Below, piece after piece: positions 35,301-45,212 of a DNA stretch of 64,000 bases (its first letter is position 1; the number at the start of each line of letters is the position of its first letter). The notes under the pieces were generated by a model. That model saw only the letters and a list, made by a program, of their open reading frames with translations. It made no database searches and was not told where the DNA came from. The stretch spans positions 1,895,315-1,959,314 of the forward strand of contig NZ_JBCNJT010000001.1 in the NCBI RefSeq assembly GCF_039596395.1. The letters run 5' to 3'. The position numbers were made by a program, and so were the translations under genes. The DNA comes from Fluviicola sp. (GTDB lineage: Bacteria; Bacteroidota; Bacteroidia; Flavobacteriales_D; Crocinitomicaceae).

Positions 35301-36809
35301 ATGAAAATCTTTATTTTTCCGGTGCTCTTAGCAACATCCTTCCTGTCCTATGGACAAAATCACACTCCTGTGCCTGTTACAGGATACAATTACGATATTA
35401 TAGCAGAAACAACTCCTGCATTAACAACAACGGATACCACTTTTAATATTGCCAACCAGGTTCTTTACAGTCAGAACTACGGTTCCTTATTTAATTCAGG
35501 TACCGGTTTACCCGACAACGGTTTAATTACTTCCGGAAACAGTTCTTACCAATTGGCAGCTTACAATGCCAAAAACTGTATTTTGCTTTCAACCGGGCAA
35601 ATGGACACCCTCGAATTAACTACACCGGCCTCTTATTCTTCGTTGAGCTTACTTGGACTATCAACAGAAGGCGACGGAACTATTTTATGTATCATCGAAT
35701 TTACGGATGGAACAGTGATGATTTTATCACAACCCAATCCCACACTTGCCGACTGGATGAATGGCTCCGGTGCAGTTATCAGCGGGTTTGACAGAACATA
35801 CCGGCCTGGTGACCTGGTTGATTTCAACACGTCAAATCCTCATTTACACCGAGTTGACATCAATCTGTCTTGTACAGATCAGGCAAAACTGGTTCGAAGA
35901 GTCATGATCATCAATTCCACTGCTTCTCCCACAATCAAAACTGCGATTTTTGCCTTATCAGGAGCTCCTGTTGTAGGTTTAAGCAGTATTTCAAGTCACC
36001 AGGACCTGAACTGTAATGGCGACACCGATGGTTTTATCCAGCTGACCCCTTCCGGATTAACTCCATTCAATTTCTCCTGGAATACAAATCCTCCGGCAAC
36101 AACGCAAAACCTGAATGCTGTTGGAGCAGGAAACTATACCTGTACTATCACCGATGCTACCGGATGCACAAAACAGCTTAGTCAGATTCTTACAGAACCG
36201 GCAGCAATTGCATCCAGTCAAACAGCTGTTATCTGTAATGGAGAAGTTTTCACCGTTGGATCATTCACGCATACAACTCCCGGAACATACTCTGACACAT
36301 TAACGGCTTTTCTGGGATGTGACAGTGTGGTTACAACTACACTTACCGTCACAAGCATCACCAACAATGTGACTATTTCCGGGCATCTGTTAAGTACAAA
36401 TGCAAGCGGTGCACAATATCAATGGCTTGACTGTAATGCCGGAAATGCTGCTATTCCTGGAGCAACCGGACAAGTATTCGCACCGAATAACGATGGTTCC
36501 TATGCAGTTGCCGTTACCATGAATAACTGTACGGACACTTCATCCTGCGTCAACTATTCTGTTTTAGGAATATCGGAAACTTTAAAATCCACTATTTCGG
36601 GCAGTCCTAATCCTGTAACAGACATTTTGACCATCAACACCGAAGAAGCTATTCATTCTGCGGACGTGATTGATCTTTTTGGTAAAAAACAAGTTGTTAC
36701 GCTTTCAGGCAAACAACTACACATGAATGCTTTACCCGCAGGAATTTACTTTGTAACTCTTACAACAGGTTCGGGAGAAAGCAATGTGTTGCGGATTATC
36801 AAAAACTAA
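35301..36809 (+). CDS. T9SS-secreted protein with SprB repeat (paralogue 2)
   Basis: A 502-aa paralogue of the preceding gene with identical architecture: signal peptide, HTPVPVTGYNYDIIAETTPAL domain, SprB repeat (GFIQLTPSGLTPFNFSW, GNYTCTITDATGC), FTHTTPGTYSDTL unit, YQWLDC module (about residue 370), and a sorting domain (SGSPNPVTDILTI...NVLRIIKN). Conservation is strong across the length; the sorting domain is the most diverged part. The start ATG 35301 directly opens the signal peptide. Confidence 0.87.
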   Translation: MKIFIFPVLLATSFLSYGQNHTPVPVTGYNYDIIAETTPALTTTDTTFNIANQVLYSQNYGSLFNSGTGLPDNGLITSGNSSYQLAAYNAKNCILLSTGQMDTLELTTPASYSSLSLLGLSTEGDGTILCIIEFTDGTVMILSQPNPTLADWMNGSGAVISGFDRTYRPGDLVDFNTSNPHLHRVDINLSCTDQAKLVRRVMIINSTASPTIKTAIFALSGAPVVGLSSISSHQDLNCNGDTDGFIQLTPSGLTPFNFSWNTNPPATTQNLNAVGAGNYTCTITDATGCTKQLSQILTEPAAIASSQTAVICNGEVFTVGSFTHTTPGTYSDTLTAFLGCDSVVTTTLTVTSITNNVTISGHLLSTNASGAQYQWLDCNAGNAAIPGATGQVFAPNNDGSYAVAVTMNNCTDTSSCVNYSVLGISETLKSTISGSPNPVTDILTINTEEAIHSADVIDLFGKKQVVTLSGKQLHMNALPAGIYFVTLTTGSGESNVLRIIKN

Positions 36810-36825
36810 GTAAACAAAAGATCAG

Positions 36826-36860
36826 AATTGCCGGTTCCTGCTATTGAACCGGCAATTTTG
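36826..36860 (+). terminator. Intrinsic terminator after the second SprB-repeat gene
   Basis: A 12-bp perfect stem AATTGCCGGTTC / GAACCGGCAATT with an 8-base loop, followed by TTG and a TTTC tail. Confidence 0.8.
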
Positions 36861-36938
36861 TTTCAATAGGTGCCTTAATTCACGTGTTAATTGTTTATAA
36901 GTGACTTTTCAAAAAGCATTCAAAAGAAACTTTCGGCT

Positions 36939-36946
36939 TACATTTG
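36939..36946 (+). promoter_or_regulatory. Putative -7 box of the GH3 gene
   Basis: TACATTTG (TAnnTTTG) lies downstream of the in-frame GTG at 36901 and upstream of ATG 36955 and 36970, which argues that the true start is one of the latter two. Confidence 0.4.
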
Positions 36947-36969
36947 CATCAACTATGATAAAAGTAGAG

Positions 36970-38130
36970 ATGAAACACTGGATTACGATTTGCGCTTGCT
37001 CGGCACTATTGCTGCAGGCTTGCGGACAGAATACCGAAGGAACAAAAACAGAAACGCCGAAAGAAGAGCGAAAAGTTCCTCAATTGCCGGAGATCAAACA
37101 CACGTTTAAGCTTACAGATTATTTAAGCGAGAACAAGGACCTGGACAAAGATGTGGAAGATTTATTCAAGACCCTGGATGATACGGCTATCGTAGCACAG
37201 TTGATTATGCCGGCAGTGGGAAGATTGGGAAATACGCCAACTTCCATCAAAGCATTGATTAACAAACGTGTAATCGGTGGAGTTTTAATGCTGAACGGAA
37301 CGAAAACGGAATTCACTTCCTGGATCAACGAATTCAACGAATTGAATACAGCAAACGGAAACCCTGGATTCTTGTACAGTGCCGATGCAGAACCAAGTTT
37401 GTTCAACCGCAAAATTTCCGGTTCTTCTACCGTGAAGAAAGCAAACGAAATTACTTCCCTGGCTGAATTAAACCAATGTGCTGATACTATCGCAGCTACT
37501 TTAAAAGCAATCGGGATCAATTACAACTTTGCACCGGTAGTGGATTTGGCAAAAAACGGAACAGTTGGTTACCGCGGATTTGCGAAAGTGGAAGCAAACA
37601 ACATTCCCTGGTCGAACGCATTTATTGCACGCATGCAGGAACAGGGAATCATTGCCACGGCAAAACATTTCCCGGGTCACGGTTTGGTTTCCGGAGACAC
37701 GCACAAATCCTTGCAGGCAATTGACGGTGAACTGAAAGAAATTCCTACCTACCCGGCTTTGATCGAAAAAGGCGTGTTGAGTATCATGATCGGGCATTTG
37801 GCAGTTGTGAATAATCCGAAATACAACACCAACGGACTTCCGGCTACTTGTTCGAAAGTAATCGTAACCGATTTGCTGCGAAAAGAATTGGGATTCAAAG
37901 GATTGGTAGTCACAGATGCCATGAACATGGGAGGAGTAACAACTGTAAAAGGAAACAGTGTAAAAGCCATTGAAGCCGGAGTGGATATTTTACTAATGCC
38001 TTTGGATTGTATGAAATCTCACGGTGAAATTCTGGCAAAATACCGCACGGATGCTGCGTTCAAAGCGAGTGTAGATGCTGCTGCAAAACGCGTATTACGC
38101 ATGAAATTGTGTGCAGGAGCTATTAAATAA
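36970..38130 (+). CDS. Glycoside hydrolase family 3 lipoprotein (beta-N-acetylhexosaminidase-like)
   Basis: A 386-aa GH3 N-terminal barrel. Signal peptide with lipobox LLLQAC near residue 19 puts it in an outer or inner membrane as a lipoprotein. NagZ-type motifs: AKHFPGHGLVSGDTHKS (catalytic His/Asp loop) and GLVVTDAMNMGGV with the nucleophile Asp. It probably cleaves N-acetylglucosaminides of peptidoglycan or chitin. The beta-lactamase-like domain often fused to GH3 in Bacteroidota is absent. I start at 36970, which begins the signal peptide; 36955 is also possible. Confidence 0.88.
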   Translation: MKHWITICACSALLLQACGQNTEGTKTETPKEERKVPQLPEIKHTFKLTDYLSENKDLDKDVEDLFKTLDDTAIVAQLIMPAVGRLGNTPTSIKALINKRVIGGVLMLNGTKTEFTSWINEFNELNTANGNPGFLYSADAEPSLFNRKISGSSTVKKANEITSLAELNQCADTIAATLKAIGINYNFAPVVDLAKNGTVGYRGFAKVEANNIPWSNAFIARMQEQGIIATAKHFPGHGLVSGDTHKSLQAIDGELKEIPTYPALIEKGVLSIMIGHLAVVNNPKYNTNGLPATCSKVIVTDLLRKELGFKGLVVTDAMNMGGVTTVKGNSVKAIEAGVDILLMPLDCMKSHGEILAKYRTDAAFKASVDAAAKRVLRMKLCAGAIK

Positions 38131-38148
38131 AACGTATTCAACGAATCG

Positions 38149-38185
38149 AAGCCGTCTGTCTGATAAAGATCGACGGCTTTTTTTT
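38149..38185 (+). terminator. Intrinsic terminator of the GH3 gene
   Basis: AAGCCGTC / GACGGCTT stem (8 bp) with a 15-base loop, running into eight Ts; 18 bases after the stop codon. Confidence 0.85.
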
Positions 38186-38240
38186 GTTCGAATCATTTTT
38201 GGCACTACTTTTATGGCGCTACCCAAAAAAATTGGAACTT

Positions 38241-38804
38241 ATGAAAGCTATCATTACACTCCTTGCATTGGCATGTTGCCAATTGATTCACGGACAGATC
38301 ATGCACCAAACCGTGCGGGAAGACAAATCTTTTGAATACTGGTTTTCATTGGACCAATATCAGAAACCGTTGAATTATGCCATCGAAATTGCACATTTAG
38401 GCGGAAACATCAACCAATTGAACGGAAAGATCAGCGGAAACAAGAAAAACGGTTCCGTGACCATTTTGGATACCCAGGGAAAAAAGTTATTCGAAAAAGA
38501 ACTGGGGCCCAACCTGGATTTTGAATTCGCAACGGACCAAAAAGACATCGTGGTAGAGTTTACGGTAGACGGATTTGTTACTTATTCCAAAAAAGTAAGT
38601 GCAGAATCCCTTTCGGTGCTGGTTTTAAAACTACAACCTGAACCGCAGGATGAAATATACCAGATCAACTCCAAAAAGGAATTGTCGGAAACCGAATTGA
38701 ACAGCATTATGGAGTGTGTGAACAATTGCATGCAATACAGTGTGAACAAAGAATTGAAATCGTGCGTTATAAACGATCAATACACGATCTCTATCCAGAT
38801 ATAA
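38241..38804 (+). CDS. Small secreted protein of unknown function
   Basis: A 187-aa protein not recognised. Signal peptide MKAIITLLALACCQLIHGQ, then a beta-rich region (GKISGNKKNGSVTILDTQGKKL, IVVEFTVDGFVTYSK) like a transthyretin/carboxypeptidase-regulatory-type sandwich. A short acidic helical C-terminus contains two Cys (ECVNNCMQ). ATG 38241 is chosen over the upstream in-frame GTG-type start at 38184, which lies inside the GH3 terminator. 60 bases before rluF. Confidence 0.7.
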   Translation: MKAIITLLALACCQLIHGQIMHQTVREDKSFEYWFSLDQYQKPLNYAIEIAHLGGNINQLNGKISGNKKNGSVTILDTQGKKLFEKELGPNLDFEFATDQKDIVVEFTVDGFVTYSKKVSAESLSVLVLKLQPEPQDEIYQINSKKELSETELNSIMECVNNCMQYSVNKELKSCVINDQYTISIQI

Positions 38805-38864
38805 TCGGAGAATCGGATAGAATGAACTAACTTCGCGGACTAAAGCTTGTTTCAATAAAGAGTT

Positions 38865-39770
38865 ATGCACGAATCAGTCCGGTTAAACAAATTCATCAGT
38901 GACAGCGGCTACTGCTCGCGCAGGGAAGCCGACAAATACATTGAGCAGGGATCTGTATTCATCAATGGCGTTCGGGCAAAGATCGGCACACAGGTTGGCC
39001 CGAAAGATACGGTTGTTGTCAACGGCCACACCGTTCAGCGAAAAGTGCAGGAAGACGAATTGTATATTGCACTGAACAAACCAAGAGGCATTACTTCCAC
39101 TACCGAAAAGGGCGTTGAAGACAATATCATCGATTACATCGGACATCCGAGGCGCATTTTCCCGATTGGCAGGCTCGACAAAGATTCACAGGGACTTATT
39201 TTCCTGACTACCAACGGAGATATCGTCAATAAAATCTTGCGTGCCGGAAATCAGCATCAAAAAGAATACATCGTTACGGTTGACAAACCCATTTCAGGTG
39301 ATTTCGTAGAGCGAATGGCTAACGGAGTTCCTATTTTAGGGGTAGTCACCAAAAAATGCATTGTAGAACAACTTTCATCCAACGTTTTCAAAATCATATT
39401 GGTCCAGGGCTTAAACCGCCAGATCCGCCGCATGTGCGAATATTTTGGATACAACGTGACCAAACTGGAACGAACCCGCATTATGAACATCGAACTCAAA
39501 GGGCTTCCTTTGGGCGAATGGCGCGAATTGACCGATGCCGAAATGAAAATCATGAACGAGTTGCTGAAGGATTCTTCCGGTGAAGCCGAAAAACCGGCCA
39601 ACAAACCAAATCCGGCGAAAAAGAAAGCACCGGTTCAACAAAAAAAGAGCAGCGGTAAAAGCGGGCAAAAAACGCGTTCCTTCGGAAGCAAACCTGGTTC
39701 AAATAGCAACGGTGGTGGAAAATCAGGAAATTTCAGAGGAAAGAAATCAACACCAAGAGGAAAAAGGTAA
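38865..39770 (+). CDS. rluF: 23S rRNA pseudouridine synthase RluF-like, with basic tail
   Basis: Isomerises uridine in 23S rRNA. An S4 RNA-binding domain at the N-terminus ([22 protein letters not shown]) is followed by the RsuA-type catalytic domain with Asp in [14 protein letters not shown] and RluF-like wording ([48 protein letters not shown]). The last about 65 residues are a low-complexity Lys/Pro/Ser/Gly tail ([23 protein letters not shown]), common as an RNA-binding extension in Bacteroidota. RluF versus the close paralogue RluB is decided on motif wording only. Confidence 0.88.
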   Translation: MHESVRLNKFISDSGYCSRREADKYIEQGSVFINGVRAKIGTQVGPKDTVVVNGHTVQRKVQEDELYIALNKPRGITSTTEKGVEDNIIDYIGHPRRIFPIGRLDKDSQGLIFLTTNGDIVNKILRAGNQHQKEYIVTVDKPISGDFVERMANGVPILGVVTKKCIVEQLSSNVFKIILVQGLNRQIRRMCEYFGYNVTKLERTRIMNIELKGLPLGEWRELTDAEMKIMNELLKDSSGEAEKPANKPNPAKKKAPVQQKKSSGKSGQKTRSFGSKPGSNSNGGGKSGNFRGKKSTPRGKR

Positions 39771-39881
39771 ATCATTTAAGAGCCGAGAACTCAAAGAATA
39801 GAACCAACCCCCTTTGCTTTTTTCTTTTATCCTAAACTTACACATGGAAAAAACTACGCGTTCTTCTTCCCTTTGCGTAAA

Positions 39882-39913
39882 ATAAAAACGGGACACTCTC
39901 AAGAATGCCCCGT
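39882..39913 (-). terminator. Intrinsic terminator of the M61 peptidase gene
   Basis: Minus-strand 11-bp stem ACGGGGCATTC / GAGTGTCCCGT (two G-U pairs), loop TTGA, then TTTTTATTTT; 23 bases after the stop. Confidence 0.8.
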
Positions 39914-39935
39914 CTCTTACTATTCTTTTTTCGAA

Positions 39936-41717
39936 TTAATTCGTTGTTCTCAGCCAGTAATCCAGCTTATTTTTTGCATTTCCGTTTAATTCAAACTTAA
40001 ATGAAGGTCTTTCATACAGGCTCATTTGAAGCGTTAATTCCATCATCACTTCATCGCGTGCAATCAATAAAGTACATGTTTCACCTTCTCCCAAACTGCC
40101 TACATAACTTTCAACCGAACTGTTATCTACACGCATGCCGTCTGCAGCAATAATTTCATCACCTACACTCAAGCCCGCAGTTTCCGCAGCACTTCCGGCA
40201 CGAATTCCTTTTACCATGCAATTTCCGCCTTCCTGAGACAAAGATGCTCCGAATGAAGTGGTTGCTTTTCCGGTATAGACCACATCTACTCCAATCTTCC
40301 CGAATACTTCTTTGTAATTCGGTATTTCTGTTCCGTTTACGTAGTTGTCAAAGAAATAATCCATGTCCTGGCCCAGGAATTTCTCCAAAGCGTCCTGGAA
40401 TTCGATTTCCGTAAATCCGCGGTTCTTTTTGATGTAGAATTCCTCGTATAAATACTGCATGAAATTGTCCAAACACTTGGTTCCGTTGAATTTGTCGATA
40501 ATCACCGCATCTAAATAAGCAGCAAGAACAGCACCTCTGGAATAATAAGTCATGCCGGTGTTGGCACTGTTCTCATTCGGACGATATCCCTTAATCCATG
40601 CATCATAGCTGGAATGAGCCACCGGCTGAACACGTGACCCGACAGAACCTTCCACATAATTCAGAGTTCCCTGCAATTTTCGCAGATATTCATCTTTGGT
40701 ATAATATCCGGCCCTTACCAGCAACAATTCATCGTAATAGGAAGTAAAACCTTCCATTACCCAAAGCAAAGAAGTATAGTTTTCTTCGTCATAGTTAAAT
40801 GGCCCCAATTGGATCGGGCGAATGCGTTTCACATTCCACAAATGGAAATACTCATGAGCTACCAACGACAGGAAATCCTTGTAATTCCCTCCGTAAGTCC
40901 AGCGATTTACACTCAGCACACAAGAACTTGCATGCTCCAATCCTCCTTGTCCGTTTACCACATTGTGAATAATGAACGTGTAATTCTTATTGGGATTCTT
41001 ACCCGCAAATACATTGTTTTCAGCTTTAACAATGCGTGACATATCTGCTTTCAATTCGTCCACATCGTAGTTTCCGGCGCCATAGATAGCCACTTTGTGT
41101 TTTGTTTCACCTACTGTAAAATCAAACACTTCCTGGTTTCCGATCTCAAACGGAGAATCTACCAACACATCGTAATTGGGGAATTGGAATGTTTCCGATC
41201 TCTCTCCGGACTTCTGCTCTGCAGCTTTTTCAAGAGGAGTAGTAATCACCTTAAAATCGTTGTGAGGATAAACCGTAACGGTTCCAGGCTTGTCTTTATG
41301 CCCGTCCAGGTAACAGAAAACTCCCGAACCGGAAACAAATCCGTGAGTCAGGTCCAAAAAACTTGTTCTAACAGACAATTCAAACGCATATACTTCGTAT
41401 TGAACACGCACTTTCTTTGCTTTTCCGGTGGTTACTTTCCAGGCATTTTTGGAAGTTTTACCCACTTTCAAAGCGGTTCCTTTTTCATCATAAGCACGAA
41501 CCAGGTTCACATTTTTGGAAAACTCACGTACCAAATAAGATCCGGGCGCCCAAACAGGCATTTTCACCGTTAAATCGCCTGCTTTGAATTCGGAAATTTC
41601 CATTTCCACTTCAAAATAGTGATTCTGCGGTTTGGTCATTCGCAGCGCATACTGGATTTTCTGCGCGTGAATGAATCCGGCAAGGCCAAGTGATACTGCT
41701 AGTAATGCTGATTTCAT
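39936..41717 (-). CDS. M61-family metallopeptidase with PDZ domain
   Basis: A 593-aa exported glycyl-aminopeptidase-type protease. Signal peptide MKSALLAVSLGLAGFIHAQ; N-terminal beta domain (MTKPQNHYFEVEMEIS, MPVWAPGSYLVREFSKNV); zinc site HEYFHLWNVKRIRP (about residue 289) with a downstream Glu in WVMEGFTSYYDELL; C-terminal PDZ domain (about 490-550, AAETAGLSVGDEIIAADGM). ATG 41717 is used because a TATATTTG box (41736-41743) falls between it and the upstream ATG 41753. Confidence 0.92.
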   Translation of the reverse strand: MKSALLAVSLGLAGFIHAQKIQYALRMTKPQNHYFEVEMEISEFKAGDLTVKMPVWAPGSYLVREFSKNVNLVRAYDEKGTALKVGKTSKNAWKVTTGKAKKVRVQYEVYAFELSVRTSFLDLTHGFVSGSGVFCYLDGHKDKPGTVTVYPHNDFKVITTPLEKAAEQKSGERSETFQFPNYDVLVDSPFEIGNQEVFDFTVGETKHKVAIYGAGNYDVDELKADMSRIVKAENNVFAGKNPNKNYTFIIHNVVNGQGGLEHASSCVLSVNRWTYGGNYKDFLSLVAHEYFHLWNVKRIRPIQLGPFNYDEENYTSLLWVMEGFTSYYDELLLVRAGYYTKDEYLRKLQGTLNYVEGSVGSRVQPVAHSSYDAWIKGYRPNENSANTGMTYYSRGAVLAAYLDAVIIDKFNGTKCLDNFMQYLYEEFYIKKNRGFTEIEFQDALEKFLGQDMDYFFDNYVNGTEIPNYKEVFGKIGVDVVYTGKATTSFGASLSQEGGNCMVKGIRAGSAAETAGLSVGDEIIAADGMRVDNSSVESYVGSLGEGETCTLLIARDEVMMELTLQMSLYERPSFKFELNGNAKNKLDYWLRTTN

Positions 41718-41735
41718 GCTCGATTTTAATTTAGC

Positions 41736-41743
41736 CAAATATA
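41736..41743 (-). promoter_or_regulatory. Putative -7 box of the M61 peptidase gene
   Basis: The minus strand reads TATATTTG, a full TAnnTTTG match, 18 bases before ATG 41717. No canonical -33 element at 19-21 bases. Confidence 0.4.
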
Positions 41744-41840
41744 GTTGTTTCAAAAGAAATTCATCATTTTCTAATCCTTCTTAACAGCAATTTGACATGC
41801 GATTTATATTGTAGCAAAAGATAGAGTTGAATTTTGCAGT

Positions 41841-43721
41841 ATGAAAAAATCGTTGGTGATAGTCCTTGGAGGATTTGGCCTGGTGTTGTTGATCTTTGCT
41901 TCGATGTCCTGGTTCTTTAATCAGAAAATGCACGAAAAACAAGCCCTGCTTTTAAAGCTGGACAATCTTTCTACACAGATACAGGATCATAAAGATTGGA
42001 TGGAACACCTGACCAATCAACGGTTTTGGTACGACTCCATTGCACGGAACGAACACGACTATCGTCGTAAGAACAGTTTCACCCACGAATTGATCCGCCA
42101 GGATATCACGGATGTATTTGCTACCGATAAGCAGGTAGAAAGGGAATTACTCATCACCCTCGATGATATTTTGCTGATAGAAGACCGGATTTTAAACGAC
42201 ATTGCAAAGATCGGATTCAAGGAATTCGGGTATATCGGTAAAATGCGTGAAGTGATTCATGAAGTGGAAGAAAAATTCCCGCAATTCGATCAACAGATCC
42301 TGAGCTTGCGCAGGCACGAAAAGGATTACATCATGCGCAATGATGAAAACTATGCCGAATCGCTCCACAAAGAAATCGAAAGCTGGCAGGCCCGTGGAAA
42401 CTGTCCGGCAGAACTGGCGCAATACCTTCAATACTTTGATTCGGTCAGAAGCCGCATACAACTCTTGTTTGCCATTCCTAACAGGAACCACTACTCCAAC
42501 TGGTCGCTGAGCATGTCGAATATTCAATCCAATTTACGCCGGATCAGAGGCGAATTTATTCGTGAATCCTACGCTTTATCCAATGACTCGCTTACGATGC
42601 AGTACATTATTTCGGGAATAGCATTCCTGGCCCTGATCATCGGAAGTGTTTACATTGTACGCAACATTACCATCCAGGTAAGCCGGTTACAGCGTAGTAT
42701 GAATGAGTTTATTTCGTCCAATTACCAGGCTTACGAAAGTATTTCACACCAGCTTCCCAAAAACGAGATCGGACAAATCAGCATCCAGTTCCTGAAAATG
42801 GCGCGCAAGATCAAATGGGACGTTCACCTTCTGGAAGATCGAGTTTTAAGAAGAACTACCGCCCTGCATGAGAAAAACATCCAATTGGAAAAACAGCATT
42901 CCGAAATGATGGATAGTCTGCGTTATGCTCAAAAATTGCAGGAATCATTATTGGTTTCGCGCAAGCAACTCTCCCAGCATTTTGAGCACGCACACATCTA
43001 TTACACTCCGAAAAACCTGGTGGGAGGAGATTTTTACTGGATGAAAAGTTTTCGTGAAAACGGAGCTGAAAAAATCCTGTTTGCCCTGGCCGATTGTACC
43101 GGACACGGCGTTCCCGGAGCTCTGTTAAGCGTATTGGGAATGAATACCCTGGATGAATTATTTGCCGACGGAATCCGCAAGCCCAACGAATTATTGGATT
43201 CATTGCGCAAAACCATCCTCCGTCGGATCAGTTCGGATGAAGAACAGCGCATGGACGGAATGGACATTGCTATTTTCTGCCTGGATAAACGCACGCGTGA
43301 GTTGTCTTTTTCCGGGGCACAAATGCCTTTGTGGATCGTTCGCAACTCAGAAGTAATCGAACTCAGCGGAGAACGCGTTCCGATCGGGTTTACGTACATG
43401 AACCACCTTGAATTCAAATCGCAGGAACTGATCCTGGAAGAAGACGACAAACTGATCTTCTTTACGGATGGAATGGTTGATCAATTCGGAATGGAGTCCA
43501 ACAAAAAATTCGGCAAGAAACAGCTTCGTTATTTGTTATCCCGATCCTCCAATCAAAACGGAAGTGTACTGTATAACCGACTGATGAACCAATTCTCTTT
43601 TTGGAAGGGAGAACGCGAACAAACGGATGATTGTACGTTTATGATTTTGGAGCCAAAGTTTGTGAAGGTTAGAAACGTAAAAGTCGAGATGCCCGTTTCA
43701 AATGGAAAGGTTGGAGTGTGA
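41841..43721 (+). CDS. Membrane sensor with SpoIIE/PP2C-type serine phosphatase domain
   Basis: A 626-aa signalling protein. TM1 at residues 5-25; an about 225-residue helical extracytoplasmic sensor (Asp/Arg-rich, no known fold recognised); TM2 at about 251-273; HAMP-like linker and coiled coil (about 275-365); SpoIIE phosphatase domain (about 375-610). The phosphatase domain has metal-binding Asp in GGDFYWMKS (about 394), ADCTGHGVPGALLSVLG, FFTDGMVDQFG and QTDDCTFMIL. It probably dephosphorylates an anti-sigma-factor antagonist or acts in a partner-switching or T9SS-linked pathway; no partner is adjacent. Confidence 0.88.
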   Translation: MKKSLVIVLGGFGLVLLIFASMSWFFNQKMHEKQALLLKLDNLSTQIQDHKDWMEHLTNQRFWYDSIARNEHDYRRKNSFTHELIRQDITDVFATDKQVERELLITLDDILLIEDRILNDIAKIGFKEFGYIGKMREVIHEVEEKFPQFDQQILSLRRHEKDYIMRNDENYAESLHKEIESWQARGNCPAELAQYLQYFDSVRSRIQLLFAIPNRNHYSNWSLSMSNIQSNLRRIRGEFIRESYALSNDSLTMQYIISGIAFLALIIGSVYIVRNITIQVSRLQRSMNEFISSNYQAYESISHQLPKNEIGQISIQFLKMARKIKWDVHLLEDRVLRRTTALHEKNIQLEKQHSEMMDSLRYAQKLQESLLVSRKQLSQHFEHAHIYYTPKNLVGGDFYWMKSFRENGAEKILFALADCTGHGVPGALLSVLGMNTLDELFADGIRKPNELLDSLRKTILRRISSDEEQRMDGMDIAIFCLDKRTRELSFSGAQMPLWIVRNSEVIELSGERVPIGFTYMNHLEFKSQELILEEDDKLIFFTDGMVDQFGMESNKKFGKKQLRYLLSRSSNQNGSVLYNRLMNQFSFWKGEREQTDDCTFMILEPKFVKVRNVKVEMPVSNGKVGV

Positions 43722-43872
43722 GTAAAAAGACAAACTAATTAATTCGTTTTAAAAAATCAAAACACTAGTTATTAATACTTTAACTTCAAATCTGTTCATA
43801 TCTTTGCTAACACACGAATTTGCGAATTCATATATTCCCGAAGAACTGAATTCTCGATTATCTGAATTAAAA

Positions 43873-44583
43873 CTAATTTTTTGTTCGATCCTCCTGGTGG
43901 TTAAATGCAAGTTTCGGATCAAAATGAAAGGAGAAAGCCTTTGTATCCACCGGATTGTCAAATAAGTCCGGGTAATAGGCTTTCATTTCACGGTGCATCA
44001 ACTCAAATGGAATATCATCAAATTCCCCGTAGAAATGCAGGTATTCCATAAACTGATTGTTCTCCACAAATGCCTGGAACAGCGAATCGTCGCTTCCATT
44101 CCACTCCAGCAAAGGAACTCCGCTCAGTTTGCAAATCCTCGGATCGAAAGCCGGAGTACATTTACTCCATTTTCCATTCAAATAAACCTCCACATACCCG
44201 TGAAAAACAATTTCATCGCGTTTGAGGTAAGATTTCAGCTTTTCAACCCCAATGTGATTTTTCACAATTCCGAATCCCAGGCGGGCAGGAAAACCAAATG
44301 CCCGAAAACAGGCACAGGCCAAAAGCGATTTCTCCACGCACCACGCGCGTTTTTTAGAAACAACTACACTGGCCTTTAACGATTCCGGGCGCAAATCCAG
44401 GTGATAGGGATCATACAAAAAGGAGTCGCGAACGGTTTCATAAATGGAAATGGCTTGTTGAACCGGATTTGTATGAACCGGAATGGTTCGGATAAATTGC
44501 TGTACTTCCAAAGAGGAATAGTCGATCTGTGGAGTTTCCGCCAGGTATTTCTCCCATTTTAGCTCTTCGTTTTGTGCATTCAT
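43873..44583 (-). CDS. Transglutaminase-like cysteine protease-fold protein
   Basis: A 236-aa cytoplasmic protein with a transglutaminase-core triad: Cys in RAWCVEKSLLACACFRAFG, His in EIVFHGYVEVYLNGKWSKC, and Asp in PAFDPRIC. This matches the C...H...D order of the family, and ETVRDSFLYDPYHLD is the usual upstream helix. Substrate unknown. It is divergent from the next gene (26 bases between coding regions). The 150-base spacer on its 3' side (43722-43872) holds nothing I can name. Confidence 0.83.
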   Translation of the reverse strand: MNAQNEELKWEKYLAETPQIDYSSLEVQQFIRTIPVHTNPVQQAISIYETVRDSFLYDPYHLDLRPESLKASVVVSKKRAWCVEKSLLACACFRAFGFPARLGFGIVKNHIGVEKLKSYLKRDEIVFHGYVEVYLNGKWSKCTPAFDPRICKLSGVPLLEWNGSDDSLFQAFVENNQFMEYLHFYGEFDDIPFELMHREMKAYYPDLFDNPVDTKAFSFHFDPKLAFNHQEDRTKN

Positions 44584-44609
44584 TCTGCGAAATTAACTAA
44601 ATTCGTTGA

Positions 44610-45212
44610 GTGACGGAATCTGATAAAAAACATTCATTTCGCGAGGAATTCGAGGCACATCTTGAAAGCCCGATCCCTATATTGTCCCGGTTGCGCAACC
44701 TCATCTTCGGAAAAGAAACTCCGGATACTTATACCCAGATCAGCTTTTACCTGGGCCTGCTCATTTGGATTATATTTTTAGTTTGGATTATCCTGGGCTA
44801 CCTGGTGCTTACAAGTACCGAATGGATTGAGCAGGAAAAAGGACTGGACGTTCATACGCTCATAGAGCAGCGCGGACAAGCTTTGGGATTTGCGGGAACA
44901 GATTTCCAGGACAGCCTGATTACTTTTTACAACGTTGCAATCGTTTCCTGGATCGGTCTTTTTATAGGATTGGTGCTGCAATGGCGAAAAAACAGTTGGT
45001 TCATTTATTTCATTTGGGGAGGCGGAGCACTCTATTTATTGGCCATGTGGTTTCTCATGGGTTTTTCTTACTGGTACAACGACACCACTACTTTCGACAA
45101 AATTGCTTTCTTCCTCTTCATCGGACATTCGAGCCTGCATTATTACTTTTTGAACAAGGAATTGCGCGGTGAAAATGCCAATTTCTTTGGAATTGATGAA
45201 GAGTTCGACTAA
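44610..45212 (+). CDS. Membrane protein of unknown function (about four TM helices)
   Basis: A 200-aa protein not recognised. A charged cytoplasmic N-terminus (about 45 residues) precedes hydrophobic helices at about residues 46-67, 107-122, 130-152 and 163-176; the C-terminus NANFFGIDEEFD is acidic. The start is GTG 44610; no ATG start is available in this stretch. It ends exactly where the convergent aroK ends, with no spacer. Confidence 0.7.
   Translation: MTESDKKHSFREEFEAHLESPIPILSRLRNLIFGKETPDTYTQISFYLGLLIWIIFLVWIILGYLVLTSTEWIEQEKGLDVHTLIEQRGQALGFAGTDFQDSLITFYNVAIVSWIGLFIGLVLQWRKNSWFIYFIWGGGALYLLAMWFLMGFSYWYNDTTTFDKIAFFLFIGHSSLHYYFLNKELRGENANFFGIDEEFD

Noticed and set aside
33464..36809. 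Tandem secreted paralogues considered as a mobile element
   Set aside because: No terminal repeats, transposase or recombinase is seen; simple tandem duplication explains it.
43798..43805. TATCTTTG -7-like box on the plus strand
   Set aside because: No -33 partner and no gene downstream on that strand; it would be antisense to the transglutaminase-like gene.
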